From positions 81,665 through 102,515 of the forward strand of contig JH153936.1 of the NCBI GenBank assembly GCA_000226015.1: 20,851 nucleotides of DNA. The letters are read 5' to 3'. Numbering within the stretch: position 1 is the first letter of the stretch; the number at the start of each line of letters is the position of its first letter. The translations under genes were made by a program, and so were the position numbers. This document shows, one piece after another, positions 1 to 12,000 of the stretch. This DNA comes from Mnemiopsis leidyi (Eukaryota; Ctenophora; Tentaculata; Lobata; Bolinopsidae). The notes below the pieces were generated by a model, which was not told where the DNA came from, made no database searches, and saw nothing but the letters and a program-made list of their open reading frames with translations.

Positions 1-183
1 GGAACTGTTAGTTCTGTCTTACTGGAACTGTTAGTTCTGCTTACTGGAACTGTTAGTTCTGACTTACTGGAACTGTTAGTTCTACNTTACTGGAACTGTT
101 AGTTCTGACTTACTGGAACTGTTAGTTCTGACTTACTGGAACTGTTAGTTCTGACTTACTGGAACTGTTAGTTCTGTCTTACT
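1..183. repeat. 23-bp tandem repeat, 8 copies
   Basis: Eight head-to-tail copies of a 23-bp unit (one copy is 22 bp) begin at base 1, so the array probably continues to the left. Every unit holds the perfect short palindrome GAACTGTTAGTTC (5-bp arms, 3-bp centre). Only the bases after it vary (GTC, GC, GAC, AC). Base 86 is an unresolved N inside copy four. The array lies upstream of the first recognisable helicase exon, so it is most likely inside an intron of the TDRD12-like gene. There are no unique spacers, so it is a minisatellite. Confidence 0.95.
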
Positions 184-327
184 GCTACTGGTGTGCCCTA
201 TTGCTTACTTTTTTATGCTCTATTTTTACTCAGTCGACGTGTTCTATTTGTTATTCTCGGAAAAAAGTGATATTCGGTTGAGATATGAGATATTAGAGAC
301 ACTTTCTTTAATGTGATGTTATCCCAG

Positions 328-3075
328 CCTAAAGTACTGATTATCGCTCCATCGTGTGAAGACGTCGATCTCTTGGTGAGATACAGCCAGGAATCTCTAC
401 ACGAATCTCAAAAATATGGGCTCTAGTAAGTCCAATGATAACCGATCTTTTTAGTATCAACATTTCTGAAATATTTGTACAATACTGACTGATACTGTAG
501 GGTTTTGTAATTTGTTGTGGAAAATTGCCAATAACATCTCAAATAAATCAAACCAGCACTAATTACTTAACAAAAAGTGACATTACTAACAACTAGTAAC
601 ATTACTAACAACAAGTAACATTACTAACAACAAGTAACATTACTAGCAACAAGTAACATTACTAACAACAAGTAACATTACTAAAAACAAGTAGCATTAC
701 TAACAACAAGTAACATTACTAACAACAAGTAACATTACTAAAAACAAGTAGCATAACTAACAACTAGTACCATTACTAACAACAAGTAATATTACTCACA
801 ACAAGTAGCATTACTAACAACTAGTAACATTACTTACAAATAGTAGCATTAATAACAACCAACAACTCCAAACTTTATCAGTGTCCGTAAAGCGTATACT
901 CTCTCTAAGTTCTGTCCTCACGCTGATTTGTGGAACAAACAAGATATTGTAGTAATCACACCTGACAGCCTAATCAAGACTCATGAAGAGCATATACCGG
1001 CTGATGGAAAGTCAGTTATTGTTTTCTTATACTTAAGTTAATAATAGTAGACTATGAATTTATTTTAATGTGGAATATAATATTTCTTGCAGCTTTACAA
1101 GGTATTGGTTTAACCAAAGTGTTGGAATAACCTTTTTGTGTATCTATAAAAACATCTATATTTCAGGAGTATTTACTACCACAGCACCTGTCACATGGTT
1201 CTACACAAGTCACATGACCTCTTCACGAGACACAAGGAGAGTATGTTCAAGATCTTGTCTGCTTTCCGAGAGGAGAGGGAGGAGCAGGTGGGGAAGCATC
1301 CTATTTTCTTATTCTGTGCATTTACACGATAGTATTTCGTTTTTATCTAGATTTATTCCTAAATCAACTGTTTTCTTAACCTGAACCGAAGAAAAGCGAA
1401 CACAACAGAACAAAGGTTACAAATGAAACTAAAGATTTCTGTCTCCTGGCCTATACAACATTGACTATTCATGTCAAAAGTTGTTTTGATTTCCGTTATC
1501 GTCTTTGTTTGGTTGCACTTCTTCGACATATCATGTTTTGCTGATGAGACTTCCTGGTTTACGCTTGTATAGACGTAAGTTTATTGGTTGGAAACAGTTA
1601 TGTACTTACACGTAAGTTTTTTGTGGGATAACAGAACTTCACTCTCCTTAATTAAACCCACAATGTTTTCAGGACTACAAGCACGTGTGTCAAATAACCC
1701 TTTTCTCTGACACGTGGCTACCTATGTACCATGCAGTTATAAGCAAGTTTATGGACAACCCCGTTATCGTTATACAAAACAGGACTGAGGCTGCTTTGTT
1801 TGGGGGAGTCACTTCAGTAAGTGTATCACGTGTTTTTTGCTAATGTCACGCGTTTTCAAGAATGTCACGTGTTTTACTGCAATACTTAAACCGTTATCAA
1901 CTAAGATTGTATGGAATTATTGTCGTCAATAAGATTTATAGATATTGTCAATCTCCAGCACGTGGAGGAGTTCTCTAACGCGGCTACAAAGCGAGACTCG
2001 TTCATAACAACAACTAGAAAGTTGTGCGACAGGAGGAAGAAAACTGCCGTCCTCGTCAGAACCAACCCTAGTGACATTGTTCAGGTGAATTTTACTTCGT
2101 AGTTTTTATCGTAGTTTTTATATCGCCTCACAACCGAAGTCTAATATTCCTACAAACTGATGGTGCTATGGTCCCCTCTCCTTTTCTCTAAAACGTAAAT
2201 TGTTCCACAAGATGCTGCGAACTAAAGCGGTCCCATGTGAAGAGCTCGATGAAAGAGGTTTAAAACTCCGGCACTGGACCCCAGGCAGTGCTATGGGTAT
2301 GTAGACCTCACACTCATTTGTTTACTTTATTTTACTGAACGGCTCATGAAATATGAGGCGGTTTCCTCATTCATCTTCTAGAAGTTTAGGACAACAAAAC
2401 CATGTGCCAATAATGATATTCGGTACAATTGAAAGCCCGCGGAAGACGGAGCACGCATAAACAAGTTAAGGCAGGTTACCGCGCGCACGCGAGTTTCTAG
2501 AATTAAATTCTCGACTTAGCACGTGATCGTGCAGGCAATCTGGCAGTCAAACCTCGGGCTAATCTGATTAACTAAACCTTGAACCTTGATTTAAAATCGT
2601 TCTTACATTATTTACACCCTAGTTATAAGTGATACAGTAGCTAAGAAGTACCAAGTACCGGACTGCGATGTGGTACTACACTTCGACATGGCTGGCGGAC
2701 TTGCTGATTTCAACAACAGACTATCATTCCTTGAATCTCGTTTTACGGGTATATCCGCTGTAAGTTAATGAGCTTGCTTCTAAAATATGATGGTTCGATG
2801 AAACTGTATGTGTGTGATGAGACCTCTTGAGCTTGAACGGTGTAACGTTTTTGCTTTTGCCCAAGTTGCTCCATAACTTGGGCAATAACTTGCTTTTGCC
2901 CGGCTATACATAAACTTAACATACACTGAAACTTACACAGGCACAAGAATGTCTCTCAATCTTCTTCCTAACTGAGGATGAGGATGTACAAAGCGTTAAC
3001 AACTTAGTCAAGTATCTCAGCAGACATAGTGTTACTGTACCCAAATCTCTCCAAGATAAGGCTGATATTGGCGAG
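328..3075 (+). other. Degenerate DEAD-type helicase core (eight exons of the TDRD12-like gene)
   Basis: Both RecA lobes can be followed after the missing Walker A. Motif Ia is seen as IIAPSCEDV (about 340-366) and motif Ib as VVITPDSLI (about 946-972). The motif II region reads VLHKSHDLF (1198-1224), so HKSH stands where DEAD is expected. Motif III reads FSDTW instead of SAT plus W (about 1700). Lobe 2 has a motif IV strand (KTAVLVRTNP, about 2040-2070) and a motif V-like VLHFDMAGG (about 2670-2700). The motif VI HRxGRxxR is absent; the matching place reads NNRLSFLESRF. The fold is kept, but the Mg/ATP-hydrolysing acidic residues and the arginine finger are lost. I infer a pseudo-helicase scaffold rather than an active ATPase. 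Confidence 0.75.
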
Positions 3076-6000
3076 GTAAGTTTTACCTCACTTTAATCTA
3101 ACTTCGAAGTTTTAAAATTTTTGGTATTTATATTTCTGCCTAATGCCTTTCTGATGTTGATACAATACTACATTACCATTGTACAAATAGCGACAAAAAT
3201 CTCCCCTCAGAAAGAACGACAGAAAGGAAAGGCAGATAAGCCATTGTGTCGTTATCTACGTCAGTACGGTTCATGTACAGCCCGAGCCTGTTCAATGAGA
3301 CACGTCGTTCTGGAGTCTGACGCACCCGGCTCCAGCCTTAAACTTCTGGACCTGCCCCTGAGAGGCAAAATTAAGGTTCTCATTTAGATCATATTAAATA
3401 CATACAGCAATATAAGAATAAAATATTTCACAACATTATCTCCATTCTCCTCTTTTCGTGAAGCATTTTAATATTAAAGAACTACGCTGAAATCTGAATG
3501 ATTCCCAACCCCCAACCCCCCTGTAGTCCCTTGTAAAAAGTAATTATCAGGTAAGAATAAGTTCAGTGGCAGATGGAAACAGATTGTACGGTCGGATAAT
3601 GTCTGTAGAACCTGGGAAATGTCCTAACGCCGAAGAGGAGTTCCAGAAGTTCAGTGAGAAAGTCCAGGGATGGTTTAACGATAAACCTGCCCTTATTGGT
3701 TTGTCTTTACTTGTTGTGAAGTATTATAAACCTACTCAAATATAGGTCTATTTAAGCTTTTGGAGTGTTGTGTAGCTCAATTAAGTTAATCGTTATTACC
3801 TTTGCTTGCATACAAAATTCCACCTTTATTGGTTGATAATCATATTTCGGTTGCCCTATTGAAGTGTTAGACAACTTCCTTTCAGACGAGGACAAATTAA
3901 TACACGATCTCGAATTGGGAAGAGAGGTTGTTGTTGGGGTTAAAGATAAGATGGACGGCAAATATTACCGGTACGTGTCTTATTTTTAGTGCCGATGTTA
4001 TCGGCTCTGCATAACAACCACTAAGTGTGTACAGAACCTGACAACTAATCTATCTCCCCTTCAGTGCCCGTGTGAAGTCTATCCGGTACAATGCTGACCG
4101 AGCTGGTACGCTGGACGGAGTTATTGCCCACTGTCTCGACACGGGCTGTGAAGGTCTCTACCCTCTGGAGCAGGTGTATAGGTTTCCTGCCAGACTGGCG
4201 GAACGTCCGGCTTTCACCACCGAGCTTATTGTCTGTGGGATAAAGCCGACAGAGAACGACCTGCACTTCTCTAGTTATTGCAAGAAAGAGCTGGTAGAGA
4301 GGGTGGTGGGGGAGGAGCTGGAGGGCAACATCGAGCTTACTTTGGGGAATACTCTCTGGGTTAGGTGAGAGGACGCTTTCTACATCCAACAGAGTATTTC
4401 TACAACGGAACTTGTATTTTCCGTCTTCCGAAACATACCTCTTAAAGAGGAGGGGGGGTGTTTTAATTAAGGCAGTGACCACGAAATCCTAAAATTTGCC
4501 CCGTAGTAACAAAAATTTGACCATGACCACGGATACCCTGAAATTTTCCCAATGGTCAATGGTAAAAAAAAACTTGACCATGGCCACTTAAACCAGAAGT
4601 TTGTCCACGGTAAGGTTGAAATCTTGACATGGTCATAATTTTTCACCATTTGACCTGTGGTTATTTCGAAATTTTTTGACCATGCCCATGACACCCTGAC
4701 CTAGGCCAAATGGTAAAAAAAATCGTGGTCATGTTACCCCCTCACTCCTAATGATACAAACCTCTCTTTAATCAGGACACTCGAGAAGAGGCAGCTGCTT
4801 CCTAACCTCAAACTGATGTCTTCTGAGCTGAGTGTCAAGAAAATAATCACGGATAAAATGTTTGGTGTTTTTAATGAGGAGGTGCGTTTGTTTTTGTTTG
4901 GTCGATGTATTTCTCATTTATATCCACCCGGTATTCATGGGGAAGGGTCACATATATTTTTCGCGTAATGTGACTGCGATTGGCCAATGAAAAGTTAAAT
5001 TCGACCAATCATGGTCGAGTAAAGCTGTCACGTGGCATGCCTGATACCCAAAACACTTTCTTTATATGAATACACGTATATATACGTGTTTAAACTACCA
5101 ACAATCTACCTATAATCACACTCAACCCCTCCACCTTAGCATATAAAACTGCTGAGAACTGCAGTTAGAGAGGCTCTCCCTGATGAGGTTCCTGACGAAA
5201 ACATGGCTGTGATGACGTCACGTGTTTCCATTGCAGCAGAAACACGTCACGTGGTGTGTGTGTCGCACGTGGATTCTCCTGATAAATTCTACGTCAACAT
5301 AGTGGATAATTTGGACAGGTGGAAGATGGTCCTTAAATTTGAACTAAGATTTCGTCACTTCTTGACTTCCACGTTCTTATCTTTCAAAGTTTCAATATCA
5401 TGAATATTTTTGCCTCAGTTTAGCGGCTGTAGAAGAGCAGATCAACAATCAGAAGTTGCTGGACAGTATCTTACCTTGCTGGCTACCAAAGCACACTTTT
5501 TGTATAGCTAGATATAGCAAAGACGAGCGGTAACTATTTTAGACTTGACGTACATATATGTACATGATCTTAAAACCACTCCCTTTTTGACATGATTTTA
5601 TGGTATTCTGGAGCTAGAATGAAACTCAAAGTGTTGCTACAAAAGTCCAACCTACACTCACATACTTGCTGTGTACATGTTTGTACACTTAAACATTCCC
5701 CCACATATCTTGTTTAAAACCAAATTCCACGCTGCTCCAATTCAGGTGGTACAGGGGAGAGATACTGAGGACGTGGCACGACAAGTACCACGTACATTTT
5801 GTAGACTACGGCAACGAGGACAAAGCAGTTCCTTCTAACTTTGTCAAGACTATTCCTTCTCATCTCTTAGAGGTTTGAGCTGGAAACTGCCCGGATTGTC
5901 ACCTCTGGTCGCAGATTTTCGGTCGTAAATCAGGCTGTGTTGTGATGTGTGCAAATAATTTGAACTTAGAGTTAAGCTTATCCAACTTGTTTCAGTATCC

Positions 6001-9000
6001 GTTCCAAGCCGTGAGGTGCAAGTTAGCAGATATCGTCCCTATAAAGGATAGTTGGAGTTCGGCAGACCAACAAATCATGATGGACGTTACTGACGGAGAG
6101 TATTTCTTCTTGGATCTCATCCAAGGGCCAGGTAACTTAGCAACCGTGTAACCTAGCAACAGAGTTACCTAGGAACAGTGTTATCTACCGAATTATTGTA
6201 ATCTTCCAACCACAACCTGCTGTACAGTGTACATCCCGTTATAACGTGTTATCCTTTAGACGGAAATAACGCACACACTGTAAAGTTGAGTTATACCGAC
6301 GATGGGGCAAGTCTTGTTGATATTCTCTGTAGAGAACCAGTCGGAATGAACATCAGTCACGTGACAGAAAGTGCTTTCAGCAACTTGATACATTCGGTAA
6401 GTCGCTCTTTTGGAGGTCTAGTATTGAATCTCCTCGTTAATATATGTGCTGGTTTGTAAGTTTGTGGCAACATAATTAACTCTGATTGTATATTCAGTTG
6501 TACAAGAAGAATGCCGACAAAGAATCAAACGATTACGAGATGTTGTGTTCTGCAGAGAAACTAGAGTCCGCTATCACATCTCCAGACTCCAAGATCTCAT
6601 CATCAGATCTAGCTACTCTCTGTAGACTCACTAAGATCAGGAGTCAGGACGAGGAGGTGTTGCTACATCTGATCCGCTCTCTCACTCATGTCGTATCTAG
6701 AAGAGGTGTGTCTATATTGCTTCATTCAGATAGCTTCAACAAAGCCTTTATTTCTTCAAGAATCTCACATTTGCCCAGCGGGATCCTATTAAAAATTAAC
6801 GTAACCTATAGAAATAAGCTAAAGTTGACTCAATTTGAAACTTTGTCCAACACTTACAGATGAATGGAGTGACGACATAATCCAGGAGACTTTCTTGAGA
6901 GCGCTGATAGACAAGCTGACTTCACCTTCCGTTCTGCATCATGCCATAGCAGAACTTCTCTCTGCTGTCGGCTATGATAGATGTGACTTTGTTTCTTCAT
7001 TAGCTCCTTCCTTTTTATGAGAGAATTTTATCCCTTCAAGCTTCCTCTGCTTCTCTTTTCTTCTTCTCTTTTCCTCGTCCTTTACTTTCCAAGCCCATAA
7101 CACTTCCATCTCCTCAGATGTGTTTCACCACTGTATATCTGACACAAACTGTATAGTATCTCTATGTGGACTGTGTGTGTACAAGGAAGATCAGACTCCT
7201 AAACTACTCGCCGTATTGGGAGCTATACAGACACTAGCTACTATTGTAAAAAGAGGAGAAGGAGAGGATGAGGAACTCAGACACTCCGGTTACATCCGCA
7301 AAGAGATCCTTGCTTCTGGTAGGTAAAGCTTGCTCTTAGCTGGTTCTGCTTATAGGTCGTTTCTGTTACCCGGCTAAGCAGCTAAGTCAGTCTTGATATG
7401 TGCAAAGTGTCGAATTAGACTGACATGATCGGGTAACACAATTCTTTCCCAGGTCACGTGAGGACTTTGTGTAAGTTTGTTCGAGAATCTTCTGACAAAT
7501 GTTTGGAAAAAGTCATGGTGGTTTTAGCCAGGATCTTTGAAGCTGAGAAAGTTAGCGGTAAGACATCATTATTGTTCGTAAAAACTTGAGAAAGTCAAAT
7601 TTAGAAGCTATATATTTTAGCGTTCCTTATTTTTAGCGTTCCTTATTTTTAACGGCCACCTTAAATCTAAATCTTATCTCACGCAAGAGGTACTCAAGCT
7701 ATTTCTCACATACCAGTACTCACCTTCCCATTTGAAAGTATTTACCACATACCAGCCCACTACATACCTGTATACAGGAAGTAGGAGAGTGTACAGGACG
7801 TTCAAGGAGGAGGGAGGTGTGACAGACGTGTGTAGAGCGACAAGGAGAACTCACTCTACTGCTGTTATCGGCATCGTTAAAACTTTCGATCTAGACAATA
7901 AGGAGGTATTGTTTCCGGTTTCTCCGTGTTTTACTTTTCTAGAGTTTCATATTACTGCTGCTGCAAAGTGCAGAGCCAGTCAGAAAAAATTATTTAAGTC
8001 TCAGTAGTTTTGGCTAGCAACACACATTTCAGACTCTGACTACCCTGAAAAAAGAAGGTCTGGCCGACTGGTTTAAAGCTCTCAAGGAGAAAAGACGAGA
8101 TTTTGGGACTAGAATCGCTTGTGATCAGTTTTACAAACTTATATCAGCTCACAAGATTGAGGAAAAAGATGATCTGGCTATTGACGAACCTCCACCGCCC
8201 GTTATGATGCGGGTTCCTATAACCACACCTATAGATCAACCTATAGAGGTTAGTGTTGCTATAACAACACCTATAGATCAACCTATAGAGGTTAGTGTTG
8301 CTATAACAACACCTATAGATCAACCTATACTTTAAACGTCTAAATAATTTTCTAATTTGAGGTTAAACTGGATTATTAAAGCTCCTACTGTTACTGTATA
8401 CCTCTATGAACTTGGTTACATTTCTGGTTAAAACTTAGAAGTTTTTTCCTTGGAGTAGCAGAGAATAGTTATTTAGTCTCAATGCATTTCTGGTTTTAAG
8501 GTAATTTGTCTTAGTATCACCAAGATCAAGTAAAAAGTTCCTTTAACGATCTCATTTCTTAGGCATACAGAGACAAGATTACAAGAAGTATTAGTATTAT
8601 AATTCTGCATTAACGCGCGTCGTTTTACTGTAGGGTTGGTCCACGGAGGCTGGAGATGGCCTGATGTGTGAGTTAAGAATGTGAAGTTAATGTTTTATAC
8701 GGTTTGCTCTGTACTGGTTAAAAGTACACAGGTTCAGTGTAGTTCCTGAGTATTTGTGTCGGGCTCTGTCTTTCTGTAGCCTGTTTCTCAGGTCAATACA
8801 ATTAACCTACCAGGGGTGACCGGTTCCAAGTACAGGTCAGTGGCAGTGTCAGTGTCAGTAAAGAATATCTTCTCCACATCGTTACTCCAAGTTTCCCTCC
8901 AGTCTTCCTCACTACAGCTACAGGTGGAGTCAGACAACACCACATTAGCCACCTCCACATCCTGACACTGAATCACTACTCTGACACTAGACGTTCTAGT

Positions 9001-12000
9001 CACTGTTACCCTCCACTCCTTCTCAGTTGCAGTCGGGAGGGGGGCTAGGAAGTTAGAGTAGATCCCCTGCTGACAGTGCCAGATATAGTACTGCAGGGTG
9101 GGCCCGAAATAAAGGAGGATTCCCCCCGCTCTACCGCCATGGGAGGAGAAGAAGAAGACGACAACTTGATCTTCACTTCCCACTGCACTGTCCGTCTTGA
9201 TCTGGAGAGGGGTCGCCTCCAGATCGAAGTCGATGTACTCTCCATGCTGAGCTGTCACCCACCCTGGTATTGTTTAAGTTAGGGTACTTTCGGTTCCTTC
9301 TTGTCATGAAGTAAAATCGCAGAATGTTCTTTAAACGCTCTTTAAAAAAGATACTTACGATTTCCTGTAGCAATGGTCACCACCCAAAACAGTATCAGAA
9401 ATCTTGAAGTACTCAGAATGGCCATTTCTTGGCTTTTTCTTACGTTGACCATTCTCTGTTTGCTTTGTACTGGGAAAGAACAAATCGCTAAAAGTTAATT
9501 GAACATCAGATCAAAAGAAGAAGAAATGTGACAGGAAAACTAAAAGTTAATTGATTGGAACAATGATCATCAGATCAAAAGGGGAAGAAATGTGACAGGA
9601 GAAACTAAAAGTTAATTGAACATCAGATCAAAAGAAGAAGAAATGTGACAGAAAAGTTGTAAACTTGGGGGACGGCGCGTCAACACATTGGAATATTACA
9701 GGCATCACCCATATCATTAATCTTTTGAGTTCATAGCGGAAACTAAATTGAAGTAAATAGAAAACCATCATCCCCTGACGGCAACTGCTGCCAACGCTGG
9801 AGCTGTGTGTGGTGACCTACAACAAGAAACAGCTCCGATCTTTCTTGAAGTCACGCGATAGCTGTTCTGCGTTATCATTGGTCCAGTGTTCAAAGAGAGA
9901 GCTCTGGTTGGTGGAAAAAAGTGTAGAGCCTAGTGAGCTAAGGCTTGCGAATCACGGTAAAGATTAAATGGCAATGTTATTGTAGGTCTACTTGGTAGAT
10001 CAGTGTGTGTGTAGTTCATGATCTAAGATGTGTCATTAGTGACGTGGGTAGCTCATTAGTGACGTGGGTAGCTCATTAGTGTGTAAGTACAGAACTTCTT
10101 AATGTCACTGTAAAACACATCTTTATAACGCAATAATGCTTTCGCGCTCTGAGGGCTGCGCATGATAATGCCCGAACGTAGTGAGGGCGTTTGCGCGGCC
10201 TGATAGAGTGGTATAGTATTATCAGTTTTAACTCATAAGTGGAACTTAAACACACTCCTTGGTGGCAATGCATTAGTTTCAGTAAAGATCACGGTAAGAG
10301 AGGTAAACATCAAACAGTGTTGTTGTACTGGATAACCGGTATAACCTATATAGTTCTGTTCTAGCCGGGGTCAAGAGACATTACGGTTAAAAATAAGACA
10401 TTACGGTTAAAAAGAATTCATACGATATAGTAAAAAACGGCGGAACTTGCCGAAATTACCCACCACATAAACGTATGATTACGTAGCAACCAAATTGAGA
10501 TAAAAGGAAGATTTATGTATTTATTCTTTGTCACCACTAGTGGAGATACAGTAAACTGGTACCCCTGGTTATTGCATTGAGCAATGAGAGAGTAGCTTAA
10601 GTGTAGTTCCTAGTCTTGGTATCAGTTTTGTTTCACAGAATATCAAGTGATTCATTTTCTACATTGTAACATATCTAATGAAAATTGTGATAGCGCGGAT
10701 TACGCTGCTAACTTAAATAGGCGGCAGCTGTGAGAGTAGCTAATATGATGCTCTATGAAATATTGAATTAGCTTAAGAAGAAGTTATGGACAATTTGGCG
10801 ACGAATCTGGTGGTGGTGGCGTCGGAGCCCAATAGTTTGACGCAGTGGATTATAGTCCCATATTAACAGTAACACCGATTTCATTTGGCTGGAAAATATC
10901 GCTATTGCAAGTTGTGACTTATGATATGTTCCTGGAGAGCAAGTAAAAAGGCTTGATTCCATGGTAACATGTTACCTGAAAAATCTTGGCGAGCTGTAAA
11001 TCTAGTCAAGATCCCAATCAATCAAGTTTATACTGGGAAGGCTGATTGACAATAAGCCTTCCCGATAAAAAGTGGGTGTCTAAACCTGACTATTGACTAA
11101 CGTATTTATTACTAACTTTAGTATTGTTATAGGTACTTCACCCGCTATCTTTAGGTGTTGAGTGGTATTGGGCTTGATAGTATAACGAGAGAGCCAACAT
11201 TGCTCTGGTATCAGAGGAGGAAGACTGTCGGACTCAGCGTACAAGTGAAAGATGTCGGGAAGTACAAAATGGAGTTGAGAGAGGGGAGAAATCTGGAGTT
11301 TTCTACCTGGAACTCAGGGCTTCTCTTCAAGTTCGAGTAAGTAATGGAGAAGTGAAATTATGTCCTTGTCTTATAATGTGTAGTCGTTCTTACCAGGACG
11401 GAAATTACATCGATATCTAAATGTAGTAAGTGCCAAAACACACCACTCTAGCAGTGCCACTGCCCTACTACTCAGTACTACAACTACTGATTATTTAAAC
11501 AAACACTTATAACCACCAGATACTGTCTGTTTGCTGAAGTACAATACATGACACACTCAGCTAACAACTCTGAAGTTCTGGTTACTCTGACGAAAAAGAT
11601 TCCCATCAAGTGGAGAGGATTGCTCCAGAACGCAGCCAAAAAGGGGACTATAAAACTAGATTTCAGCAGAGCTGTTGACTCAGACGATGAAACTGAAAGT
11701 GAGGGTGAGACACGCCCATCCCCTCCTCCCGTCCTACCTCCGGGAGAAAATGTGAGTTTTTGGTATATCACGTGATTTTGTATCTCTCCTCCTGTCTTGT
11801 CCATGTGAGTTTCATCTGGTAGATCATGTGTACCCTGTTACTTTTACTGAACAAGCAGGTAAATGGGAGATAGTTTATAATTTAAGAGCTACTGAGCACT
11901 AGTTAGTGATCACTGAACACATCAACGTATAATTTCACATCAACGTATAATTTCAACTCATTATCACCATCAAAACGATCTCTGTTTAAACGATCTCTGT

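Larger units (their letters stand above)
9426..11154. other. Rest of the large host intron: upstream region of the nested gene
   Basis: No coding signal or RNA gene is recognised here. It holds a threefold 50-60 bp repeat (9488-9652), a 20-bp repeat (10034-10081), a GC-richer patch (about 10139-10205), a 20-bp duplication (10376-10414) and a strong hairpin (11035-11063). The part next to 9425 should contain the promoter of the nested minus-strand gene. The last bases before 11155 form a normal pyrimidine-rich acceptor (CTATCTTTAG). Confidence 0.6.

Noticed and set aside
1-183. CRISPR-like regular repeats
   Set aside because: Repeats are directly adjacent without unique spacers, in an animal genome; this is a minisatellite.
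1070-1384. Open frame of 104 codons overlapping the motif II exon
   Set aside because: The frame differs from the helicase frame, crosses intron sequence and shows no family features; the phase-matched exon 1167-1287 explains the region.
4045-4482. Minus-strand frame of 145 codons opposite the Tudor 1 exon
   Set aside because: It is the antisense shadow of the 300-bp Tudor exon; the + strand has clear Tudor homology and splice sites.
8635-8680. Possible micro-exon between acceptor TTTACTGTAG and donor GTGAGT on the + strand
   Set aside because: It has splice-like borders, but the 8248-to-11155 join already keeps frame and this piece shows no homology; left unannotated.
10139-10205. GC-rich patch considered as tRNA or small RNA gene
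   Set aside because: No cloverleaf, no A/B boxes and no convincing paired structure could be drawn.
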